A stretch of DNA of 64,000 nucleotides, taken from positions 1 to 64,000 of the forward strand of contig SHYY01000008.1 in NCBI GenBank assembly GCA_009692555.1, written 5' to 3'. Positions 41,651 through 50,029 of this stretch are shown in pieces. Under the pieces are notes generated by a model, which worked only from the letters and a program-made list of their open reading frames with translations, was not told the origin of the DNA and ran no database searches. The first letter of the stretch is position 1. Every line of letters starts with the position of its first letter. Made by a program: the position numbers and the translations under genes. This stretch comes from Myxococcales bacterium (GTDB lineage: Bacteria > Myxococcota_A > Polyangia > Palsa-1104 > SHYY01).

Positions 41651-42649
41651 ATGCGCTTCGTGAACGCCCTCAAGCAGCGGGGCAAGGACGTCCTCGAGCC
41701 CTGGCCCCTCGCCAAGGCGCTGGGCTACGTCGCCCACGACGCGTGGTGGGGTCTGCGTCTCCGCGCGGGCTGGATCGAGCAGGGGGGCGTGACCGTCCAT
41801 GGCACGCTCGAGGTCGAGCAGTCGGTGGACGTGGTCGAGCTGATCCTCGACGACTACCGGCGCGCGGCGGGCTGCGAGCGCTTCACCGGACGGGTCGCCG
41901 AGATCGGCCCGGGCGACAGCGCCGGCGTCGCGTTGCTGATGCGCCACCTCGGCGCCGCGGCAGTCGATCTGATCGATCGCTTCCACAGCCGGCGCGACCC
42001 GGAGCAACAGGCGGCGATCTACCAGGCGCTGTCGCGAAAGTACGGACTCGAGGCGCTGCGCACCAAGGCGACCTGGGACGAGGACGGAATCGATGGCGTC
42101 GAGTGGCGCGTGGGGCGCTCCGCGGAGGCGTTCTTCGCCGACTGCGCGACGCGGCGCGGCCGGATCTACGATCTGGTGGTATCGCGCCACGTCATGGAGC
42201 ACCTCTACGATCCGCTCACCGGTCTGCGCGACATGCTGCGTTGCACCAAACCGGGCGGCCGCGTCGCGCACCAGGTCGGCTTCCACGACCACGGGATGTT
42301 CACGCCCCGCCACCACGCCCTGACCTTCCTCGAGATCCCCGAGGTGCTCTATCGCCACATGACCGCCAACTCGGGGCGCCCGAACCGCGTGCTCACCCAC
42401 TGGTTCCGTCGCTGCCTCGACGACCTGGTCGCCGCCGGGGCGATCGATTACACGCTCGACGTCACCCACCTCGTCGACGTCGGCCGGCTCGGCCGCGCGC
42501 AGGCGTGGGAGGAGATCGACCCGGCGCTGCGCGAGCAGGCCCTCGCATTCGTCGACCGCCACCGCGCCGCGTTCGCTCCCGAGTTCGCCGGTGTGCCGAG
42601 CCGCGACATCGCGATCACCGGGATCGCCTTCGTGGCGACCGTCCACTGA
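41651..42649 (+). CDS. SAM-dependent methyltransferase
   Basis: GRVAEIGPGDSAGVALLMRHLGA; DLVVSRHVMEHLYDPLTGLRDMLRCTKPGGRVAHQV. Confidence 0.75.
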   Translation: MRFVNALKQRGKDVLEPWPLAKALGYVAHDAWWGLRLRAGWIEQGGVTVHGTLEVEQSVDVVELILDDYRRAAGCERFTGRVAEIGPGDSAGVALLMRHLGAAAVDLIDRFHSRRDPEQQAAIYQALSRKYGLEALRTKATWDEDGIDGVEWRVGRSAEAFFADCATRRGRIYDLVVSRHVMEHLYDPLTGLRDMLRCTKPGGRVAHQVGFHDHGMFTPRHHALTFLEIPEVLYRHMTANSGRPNRVLTHWFRRCLDDLVAAGAIDYTLDVTHLVDVGRLGRAQAWEEIDPALREQALAFVDRHRAAFAPEFAGVPSRDIAITGIAFVATVH

Positions 42650-43473
42650 TGGCCCGCGGAGGAACCGAGATGCTGAGCGAGTTGCTCGCCAAACTCCGAC
42701 AGCGCGTCCGGCGCGCCGCGACGAGCAGCCCGGCGCTGACCCCTCTGTTCGCACGCCTGCGCGGCATCCACCGTCGCACCTTGCAGGTCAAGGGGCGGCC
42801 GATCTCCTTCGTGAGCGGGCCGCGCGAGTTCACCCCACCCACCGGCGTCGACCGCGACGGGCGCTACGAGGGCCCGTTCGTCGACCGCCTCGCCGACTCG
42901 ATCGCGGCAGGCGCCGCGGCGGCGCGTGAGGGGGTGTTCTTCGACGTCGGCGGACAGGTGGGCTTCGACACGCTGCTCGCCCACACCTTCGGCGCGCGGC
43001 AGTTGCACATCTTCGAGCCCGACCCGCTCGCCCAGTTCTTCATCGAGCGCAACCTCGCGGACGTCCCGCATGTGCTCGTGCGGCGCCTCGTCGGCGATCA
43101 CGACGATCAGCACACGCTCTCGCTCGATCGCTATTGCGACGAGCGCCGCCTCGCGCCCACCCACATCAAGATGGACATCGAGGGGCACGAGGTGTTCTGC
43201 CTCCCCGGAATGCTGGGGGTGCTGGAGCGCCACCGCCCGGAGCTGTACGTCGAGTTTCACGAACGCATCATCCGCGACGAGCTCGGCCTCCCCGACGCCG
43301 ATGCGCGTGTGGCCGGCTTCTTCACCACCCTCTGCGACCTCGGCTATCGCCTCGAATACAACGGGCACCACCACGCGATGGTCACCGGCGGCACCGGTCG
43401 CTACGACGACACCTGGCTCCCCGAGCCCCCCGGCCACGTCAACTTCGCGGTGGTCGCCACACCCCGGCGCTGA
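42649..43473 (+). CDS. FkbM-family methyltransferase
   Basis: GVFFDVGGQVGFDTLLAHTFGARQLHIFEPDP...PTHIKMDIEGHEVFCLPGM; overlaps previous stop. Confidence 0.82.
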   Translation: MARGGTEMLSELLAKLRQRVRRAATSSPALTPLFARLRGIHRRTLQVKGRPISFVSGPREFTPPTGVDRDGRYEGPFVDRLADSIAAGAAAAREGVFFDVGGQVGFDTLLAHTFGARQLHIFEPDPLAQFFIERNLADVPHVLVRRLVGDHDDQHTLSLDRYCDERRLAPTHIKMDIEGHEVFCLPGMLGVLERHRPELYVEFHERIIRDELGLPDADARVAGFFTTLCDLGYRLEYNGHHHAMVTGGTGRYDDTWLPEPPGHVNFAVVATPRR

Positions 43474-43484
43474 GCAGGGGCGGT

Positions 43485-44864
43485 TCAGCTCGCCGAGGTC
43501 GCCTGCCCGCCGATGGGGACGCGGAGGCGCGCCGCCTTGGCGATCAGCGCCCGGCTGACGTTCTCGAGATTCTGGTCGGTCTTGTTGCTGAAGATCCCGG
43601 GCGAGGTGGCGAGGTAGCAGGCGTGCAGGAAGCGCAGGATCGCCTCGCGGTCGGGCGGGTTGTCGAGCGCCTGGGCGACGGCGCGGCGGAGGTCGGCGAG
43701 GTTCTCGAGGTCGGTGGTCACCCCGAAGCCGCGGTAGAATACCCGGCCGAGCACCACCACCGGCTTGCCGTAGAACAGCGACTCGAACCCGACGGTGGAG
43801 TTGATCACCACCATCGCCTCGGCGCCGCGGATCAGCGCGTGCGAATTCACCGTCGGCTCGATCAGCCGCACGTTCGGGATCCGCGCGAGCTTGATCATCA
43901 TCGGGATCGAATAGGCGTCGCGGGCGCCCACGTGCGGCTTGACGTACAGCTTCGTCCCCGACGGCAGCGCGCGCTCGGCGATGTACTCGACCAGGTTCTC
44001 CTGGCGCTGGAACTGCGGCGCGCGGAGCGTGATCGCCGAGTCGATCGCGAGGTGGAGCGGGAAGAACAGGTAGCGCTCGCCTGGCACCGGCTGCTCGTAG
44101 AAGCGCGGGTTGATGCCCCGGCGCACCACCCGCTCGACGCGCTCGTAGTACATGTGGGACAGCGAGAAGTCGATCTGCTCGTCGAGAAACAGCACCCGGG
44201 CCCACTGGAGGGCGCGCAGGAAGTTCTGCGGCCGGAGACCGAGCTTCGAGGGCGCGCAGAACATCTTCTGGTCGTTGGTCACCCGCCCGCAGAGCTCCTC
44301 GGTGAACTGCCGCTCCGCCGGTGAGAGCGCGGGCGGCCGGGCGGGCAAATCGTCCCACCCGGTCTCGAGCGTGGTCAGCGCGATCCGTCCGTGCAGCGGC
44401 GCGAAGTCCACGATCAGATTCTTCGGTCCGCCGGCCTCGGCGATCCGCGCCATGCAGCGGCGGATGATCTCGCCGCCGATGTTGTTCACGAACAGCGACA
44501 CCGTGTGCTCGGCGAGGAACGTCTCGAGGTAGCGGAAGACGTGCACCGCCCGCGTCGAGAGCTCGGCGATCGGACGCGCCCAGTACTTGTGCTCCGGGTA
44601 GACGTGATCCCCGAGCGAGCCGAGGCGGTAGCGCTTCTCGACGGCGGTCATCTCCGCCGGGCTGGCCGGCCGGCTACCCTCGAAGCCCTCGTAGAGGTAG
44701 AAGACGTGCGGGTGGGTCTTGCGGAGCGCCCGCTCCCCATCCCGGGTGAGCGCGAGCAGGCCGACCGCACAGCCGTGCTGTTCGAGCCGCGCCGCGAGGG
44801 CGTCGTAGAAGCTGATGTCCTCGGGCGAATAGAGGACGGGGATGACGAAGTCGAAGTGCATCAC
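43485..44864 (-). CDS. Capsule polysaccharide biosynthesis/export protein (KpsS/LipB-like)
   Basis: GERYLFFPLHLAIDSAITLRAPQFQRQENLVEYIAERALPSGTKLYVKPHVGA; VNSHALIRGAEAMVVINSTVGFESLFYGKPVVVLG. Confidence 0.7.
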   Translation of the reverse strand: MMHFDFVIPVLYSPEDISFYDALAARLEQHGCAVGLLALTRDGERALRKTHPHVFYLYEGFEGSRPASPAEMTAVEKRYRLGSLGDHVYPEHKYWARPIAELSTRAVHVFRYLETFLAEHTVSLFVNNIGGEIIRRCMARIAEAGGPKNLIVDFAPLHGRIALTTLETGWDDLPARPPALSPAERQFTEELCGRVTNDQKMFCAPSKLGLRPQNFLRALQWARVLFLDEQIDFSLSHMYYERVERVVRRGINPRFYEQPVPGERYLFFPLHLAIDSAITLRAPQFQRQENLVEYIAERALPSGTKLYVKPHVGARDAYSIPMMIKLARIPNVRLIEPTVNSHALIRGAEAMVVINSTVGFESLFYGKPVVVLGRVFYRGFGVTTDLENLADLRRAVAQALDNPPDREAILRFLHACYLATSPGIFSNKTDQNLENVSRALIAKAARLRVPIGGQATSAS

Positions 44865-44958
44865 ATTCCGTTTCTTGCTGCTGTGTGACCGTTCGGTGGC
44901 GGAGTGTTCACGGGCGTCCGCTCTCCGTCAAGCCTCGGTTCGGGCTCCGGCGCCCGAT

Positions 44959-46506
44959 CTACCTCCCGGCGAGCTTGCGCAGGCTGAGGTAGAGCCACGG
45001 ACCCATCGCGACGAGCAGGACCCCCTCGCCGATCAGCCCACGCCGGATCGACTCGGGCGGCAGAAACCGCCCCGCGACCGCGTCGAAGGCGAGCACGCAG
45101 GCGAGCGAGTACCCCAGCGGGAGGAGGGTTCTCCCGAGGGCGCGCAGCCCCTCGCGGAGCGTTCGGCCCATGATCAGGAACGCCCCGATCACCACCGCCA
45201 CCATGTACAGGAGCAGGCCCAGGCTGCACCCCGCCGCCACCGCCGGCAGCCCCGGCCACAGCCCGACGAACAGCCGCGCGAGCAGGTAGCTCACCCCCGC
45301 CGCTCCGAGGAGGATCGCGAGGTAGGCCTTCTGCCAGTTCAGGGTGTAGAAGCAGGCCTGGAGCACCCCCACCACGGCGTACGAGTAGGTCCCGAACAGC
45401 GCGATCTGCGCGGCCTCGATGCCCGGCGTGAACTGGGGCAGAAACAGCCGCACCAGCGGCGGCAGGGCGATCGCGCCCGCGGCCACCAGGGCGGCGAACC
45501 CGACGCTCATCACGCTCAGCGGCTCGAGGACCAGCGGCGCCAGCTCCTCGCGCCGCCCGGTGCGCCCGTAGCGCTCGGTGAGGCGCGGGTAGATCACCGC
45601 GTGCGGGATCCCGGCGAGGCTGATCATGAAGTTCGTCGCGACGATGAAGGCGATCCCGTAGTGGCCGAGGCGCACCGGATCGAGGCGCTCGAGGATCACC
45701 GTGCGGTCGATCGACGTGAGCAGCGTCGAGGCGACCACGATGGCCATCGCCGGCAGGCCGACCGCGAGGAGGTGCCGGAGCGCGGCGCGATCGATCCCCA
45801 GCCGCGGCAGCCCGGAGCGCAGCGCGAGGAAGGCATCCTCGGCGAGTCCCTGGAGGAACAGGCCCCACACGAAGCCCGGGAGCCCGGCGTAGTAGGTGAG
45901 GGGCAGCGTCGCCACTGTCACGCCGGCCCCGATGAACGAGGTGGTCGAGAGCTCGCGGAAGCGGTTCTCGGTCTTGAAGGCGGTCTGGAGGTGGCCCCTC
46001 ATCAAGTTGACGAAGAGCACCGCGGCGATGGCGAACAGGATCCCCCGCTCCGACGGCCGCGGCCAGATCGCTCCGGCGAAGGCGGTGCAGGCGGAGGCCA
46101 ACAGCGCCATCCCGAGCACGAACGAGAAGGACGTCCGCGCCGCCCGATCCGCCCCGGCGAGGTCCCCCTGCCCGCGCAGGAGCGGCACATTGCGGTGCAT
46201 CCCGAACACCACGCCGAGGTGGAGATGTGCGCCGTAGTCGATGATCAGGCGCAGGCCGAGCCAGACCCCGAACACCGCCGGACCGAGCACCTTGGCCGCG
46301 ACGTAGACCCGGAGGAAGCCCGACCCCTGGCTCACGAACATCGCCACCGCGTAGTGGGCGGTGCTCTTGAGAAGCGTCCTGCGAAGGCCGCCCGAGGCCG
46401 GCACGGCCTTGGAGGGCTCGGCAGGAGCCGCGTTCTGCGGGTTCACCGACACCGGAGCGCGCCGAGGATACGCCTCGGCCCCCGGCGGCGCAGGCCAACG
46501 TGCCAC
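44959..46506 (-). CDS. Polysaccharide flippase (Wzx/MVF-like, lipopolysaccharide biosynthesis protein)
   Basis: GSGFLRVYVAAKVLGPAVFGVWLGLRLI; multiple TM segments; AVIYPRLTERYGRTGRREEL. Confidence 0.82.
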   Translation of the reverse strand: MARWPAPPGAEAYPRRAPVSVNPQNAAPAEPSKAVPASGGLRRTLLKSTAHYAVAMFVSQGSGFLRVYVAAKVLGPAVFGVWLGLRLIIDYGAHLHLGVVFGMHRNVPLLRGQGDLAGADRAARTSFSFVLGMALLASACTAFAGAIWPRPSERGILFAIAAVLFVNLMRGHLQTAFKTENRFRELSTTSFIGAGVTVATLPLTYYAGLPGFVWGLFLQGLAEDAFLALRSGLPRLGIDRAALRHLLAVGLPAMAIVVASTLLTSIDRTVILERLDPVRLGHYGIAFIVATNFMISLAGIPHAVIYPRLTERYGRTGRREELAPLVLEPLSVMSVGFAALVAAGAIALPPLVRLFLPQFTPGIEAAQIALFGTYSYAVVGVLQACFYTLNWQKAYLAILLGAAGVSYLLARLFVGLWPGLPAVAAGCSLGLLLYMVAVVIGAFLIMGRTLREGLRALGRTLLPLGYSLACVLAFDAVAGRFLPPESIRRGLIGEGVLLVAMGPWLYLSLRKLAGR

Positions 46507-46512
46507 GCGGCG

Positions 46513-47490
46513 CTATCCCTCGGAACGGCGCGCACGCACTTCGATCCCGTTGCCGCCCCGCTTCACTTCCACGTCGACCAGCCCCGCCTCCCGGCACCAC
46601 CGCTGCATCGTGCGCACGTACTGCGGCTGGTCGAACGCCGGCGAGAGCGCGTCGAAGGTGTCGAGCACGCTCAGCTCCACCTCCTGCGCCGCTGTCAGCC
46701 CCGCGTACACCCCGCGGTAGTCCTTGAGCGGGAAGAGCAGCTGGTGCCACGGGTGGAGCGGCGGAAAGAGCCTCATGTAGGCTGGCACCACCGCCCGGCA
46801 CCACCGCAGGAGGCGCGCCCTGTCCATTCGCCTGGTCAGCCAGCGTACCCGGTAGCGAGCCGTGAACGCGAGTCGCCTCCGGTCGTACACATCGACCGCC
46901 AGGTGCCCTCCGGGGCGCACCATCTCCACCAGCGATCGGAACGCCAGCGCCACGTCGGGGCAGTGCTGGATCACCCCGTAGCAGAATACGCGGTCGAAGG
47001 AGCCGCGGGCGTAGGGCATCTCGTAGATCGACGCCTGGCAGACCTCGGCGCCCGCATCGCAAAACGAGCGCCAGGTGACATCGGCCGCGCGGCTGTAGTC
47101 GAACGAGACAACGCGCGCGCCGGTCGCCAGCAGGACCTCCGTGAAGCGCCCGCTGCCGCACCCCGCCTCGAGGATCGTCTCCCCCTCCATTCTCGTCGGC
47201 CAGCCGGTGCCCCGGAACAGGCGGTCGGAGGTGATCGAGGAGCCCGTGGCGCTGTCGACCTGGGTCCGGCTGTACTCGTTCCACTGCAGCCCGAAGGAGC
47301 CCGCGTAGCCCTCGTCGGCGACGAAGCGCGGGAGCCCCTCGGCGACGGGAAAGGCGTGGCCCGCTGCGCAGGCGAGCAGGCCGCCGCCCTCATCCCCCGA
47401 TCCCGAAAAGGCGAGCGCCTGCGCGCAGGTGGGGCAGCGGTACAGCGCAAAGCGCCCCGCCCCCGCCCGCCGCTCTCGGGGCGCGTTCAT
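46513..47490 (-). CDS. SAM-dependent methyltransferase with N-terminal Trm112-like zinc region
   Basis: LYRCPTCAQALAFSG...LLACAAGHAFPVAEGLPRFV; ILEAGCGSGRFTEVLLATGARVVSFDYS; HCPDVALAFRSLVEMVRPGGHLAVDVY. Confidence 0.82.
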   Translation of the reverse strand: MNAPRERRAGAGRFALYRCPTCAQALAFSGSGDEGGGLLACAAGHAFPVAEGLPRFVADEGYAGSFGLQWNEYSRTQVDSATGSSITSDRLFRGTGWPTRMEGETILEAGCGSGRFTEVLLATGARVVSFDYSRAADVTWRSFCDAGAEVCQASIYEMPYARGSFDRVFCYGVIQHCPDVALAFRSLVEMVRPGGHLAVDVYDRRRLAFTARYRVRWLTRRMDRARLLRWCRAVVPAYMRLFPPLHPWHQLLFPLKDYRGVYAGLTAAQEVELSVLDTFDALSPAFDQPQYVRTMQRWCREAGLVDVEVKRGGNGIEVRARRSEG

Positions 47491-48269
47491 CGCGGCGTGG
47501 CGACGATGGCGAAGTTCACATGATGCGGCGGCTGATCGTGCCACGTGTAGTTGTAGAGCTGCGTCCCACCCGTGACCATCTCGTACTGGTGCCCGTTGTA
47601 CTTCATGGTGTAGCCGAGGCCGTCGAGCGTCTTGAAGAAGTTGTCGACCGCCGCATCGCCGAGCTTGAGCTCGTCGCGGATGATCCGCTCGTGGAACTCG
47701 ATGAACAGCATCGGGCGGTGCCTCTTCAGCACCTCGGTCATCCCCGCCAGGCAGAAGATCTCATGCCCTTCGATGTCCAGCTTGATGTGGGTGGGGGCGA
47801 CGTCGCGACGGCGGCAGTAGGTGTCGAGGGTGATCGTCCGCTCGTCGTCGTGGTCACCGACGAACAGCGGGTTCAGGGTGTGACGCACCCCGCGCAGGTT
47901 CTGCTTGAGGAAGAAGATCGCCAGCGGGCTCGGCTCGAAGACGTGGATGTCCTTCGCCCCGAAGGCGTCGGCCACCAGCGCGTCGAAGCCCACCGCGCCG
48001 CCGACGTCGAAGAACACCGCCTGGCCGTGCTTCTCCACCTCCTCGACCATCCGTTCGACGAACGGCCCCTCGTAGCAACCCTCGCGATCCACGCCCCAGG
48101 GCGCCCTGAACTCCCGCGGGCCGCACACAATGGAGAAGCGCTTCCCCTTGACCATCAGCGTCGGCTGCTTGATTCCACGCGCCCTCGCGACCCACGGCGT
48201 CAGCCACGGCCTGCTGCTCGCGGAGTTGCGAATCTGGTCCTTCAAGCGGTTGAACTGCTGCTTCAGCAT
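47487..48269 (-). CDS. FkbM-family methyltransferase, paralogue of 42649-43473
   Basis: AVFFDVGGAVGFDALVADAFGAKDIHVFEPSPLAIFFLKQNL...PTHIKLDIEGHEIFCLAGMTEVLKRHRP; start Met chosen at MLKQQFNRLK. Confidence 0.82.
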   Translation of the reverse strand: MLKQQFNRLKDQIRNSASSRPWLTPWVARARGIKQPTLMVKGKRFSIVCGPREFRAPWGVDREGCYEGPFVERMVEEVEKHGQAVFFDVGGAVGFDALVADAFGAKDIHVFEPSPLAIFFLKQNLRGVRHTLNPLFVGDHDDERTITLDTYCRRRDVAPTHIKLDIEGHEIFCLAGMTEVLKRHRPMLFIEFHERIIRDELKLGDAAVDNFFKTLDGLGYTMKYNGHQYEMVTGGTQLYNYTWHDQPPHHVNFAIVATPR

Positions 48270-48673
48270 CGGGGAAGCTCCTCCGGAATCGATGGAATGG
48301 GCCGGCCGGGCTCGCGCGAACCCTATACTCCGTTGGCCTGGAGGGGGCAAGCTGGTTCCCGGCCTGTCCCCGACTGGGCTTTCCGCCTTGCGTCCGCTCC
48401 CGGGCGGGGGTAGAGATCGCCCCGGATACTCCGGGCCAGGGCCCTTGGCTGCATCCTGGCTCACGAACCGTAGGTGCACTTCCGCAATCGAATGATTCAC
48501 GTTCTTCACGCCATCCGCAGCAGCGCGCACTGCGCCGAGCACGCCGGACTCCATCTTGCCGCCGCCGAGCCGCTTCATCGCGCCTGCCGCATCCGCCCTG
48601 CCCCGACTCCGACGTCCCCCGGTGTGAACGACGCGCCGCGACCCGGCAACTCGTACGTCAGGCTCTTCCGCCA

Positions 48674-50029
48674 ATGAACGATCGCACCCTCATCGCCTCC
48701 TGGGTCGCCACCGCCGTCGCCCTCGCGACCGTGGGCCTCTTTGTCGGAGAAGGGCTGACCGTCGGAGTGTTCGCCGCCGGCACCCTCGTCGTCGGCTCGA
48801 TTTTCCTCTGCCGTCGCCTCGATCCCGACCGCGCGATGAACCTCGCCGGGATCTTCGCGCTCGCGGTGGCGGTGCGCTGGGGGGTCGCCGCCGGGGTCCA
48901 CCTCCTGGTCTACAAGGACCAGCCCGGCCTGTTCGCCCCCGACGAGGTGGGCTACGAATACGAGTGCCGCTCCCTGGTCGCCTGGCTGAGCGGACGGATC
49001 CCGGCGATCCCGCCCGACGCCTACAGCCCGGGGATCGTCTGGGTCATGGCGGTCTGCTACTGGCTGCTCGGCCCGGGCCCGCTCTCGGCGAAGCTCTTCA
49101 CCGCCACCGCCGGCTCCTGGTGCGCGGTGATGGCGGCCCTCATCGCCCTCCGCGCCTACCCGCCCAAGGTGGCCCGCCGGGTCGGCCTCTTCGCCGCCAT
49201 CTTCCCGTCGCTGGTGCTGTGGTCATCGCTGCAGCTCAAGGATGCCTGGACCCTGTTCGGCGTGGAGCTGGCGCTGCTCACCTTCATGCACCTCCGGGAG
49301 CGCTTCCGCCTCTCGCTGCTGCTCCTGTTCGGGCTCAGCCTGATCCCGGTCGGCGCCAACCGACCCTACGAGGTCGTCTTCATCGCCCTCGGTGTCGGCG
49401 CCAGCTTCCTGTTCTCTTCGGGGCGTCACTTCCTCCGCAACTTCGGCCTGTTCATCATCATCACCGTCCTCCTCACCGTCGTGATCCGCCAGATCGGCGC
49501 GCTCTCTCTCGGCTACGAGGGCCTCGATCTTTCGACGATGGAGCGCTTCAACGGCATCCGCAGCGGCTACGCCGACGCCACCTCCGCGATCAACACCGAC
49601 CTGGTCGACCCCACCACCAGCACCGGGCTCCTCCTGTCGCTCCCGATCGGCCTGGTGTACTTCTTCCTCGCCCCCTTCCCCTTCACCGGCACCTCCACCA
49701 TTTCCCTCGCCACCAGCCCCGAGATGCTGCTCTGGTACGCGCTCCTCCCGAGCCTCTACCGCGGCTTCCAGCGGATGCGCAAGGAGAAGCGCTCGGTGAT
49801 CCTCCTGCCGGTGCTCTTCTACACGCTCGCCTCGTCGCTGGGCTGGTCGATGGTGGTCACCAACGTCGGCAGCCTCTACCGCTACCGCGCGCAGATCCTG
49901 TTCCTCCCGTTGATCCTCATCTCCGCCGATCAGCTGCATCGCATCGAGGCCGCCCTCCGCCAGCGGATCGCCGCTGCCCGCAACCTCCGCGCCGGCCTCC
50001 CGGTACCCTCCACCCTGGTGAGACAATGA
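48674..50029 (+). CDS. Multi-TM membrane protein, candidate polysaccharide polymerase (Wzy-like) or GT39-like
   Basis: Many TM segments; APDEVGYEYECRSLVAWLSGRIP; WSSLQLKDAWTLFGVELALLTF; directly upstream of the BY-kinase gene. Confidence 0.6.
   Translation: MNDRTLIASWVATAVALATVGLFVGEGLTVGVFAAGTLVVGSIFLCRRLDPDRAMNLAGIFALAVAVRWGVAAGVHLLVYKDQPGLFAPDEVGYEYECRSLVAWLSGRIPAIPPDAYSPGIVWVMAVCYWLLGPGPLSAKLFTATAGSWCAVMAALIALRAYPPKVARRVGLFAAIFPSLVLWSSLQLKDAWTLFGVELALLTFMHLRERFRLSLLLLFGLSLIPVGANRPYEVVFIALGVGASFLFSSGRHFLRNFGLFIIITVLLTVVIRQIGALSLGYEGLDLSTMERFNGIRSGYADATSAINTDLVDPTTSTGLLLSLPIGLVYFFLAPFPFTGTSTISLATSPEMLLWYALLPSLYRGFQRMRKEKRSVILLPVLFYTLASSLGWSMVVTNVGSLYRYRAQILFLPLILISADQLHRIEAALRQRIAAARNLRAGLPVPSTLVRQ

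Noticed and set aside
44842-47523. 893-aa plus-strand ORF opposite KpsS-like, flippase and methyltransferase genes
   Set aside because: Antisense low-complexity translation; minus-strand proteins are recognisable.
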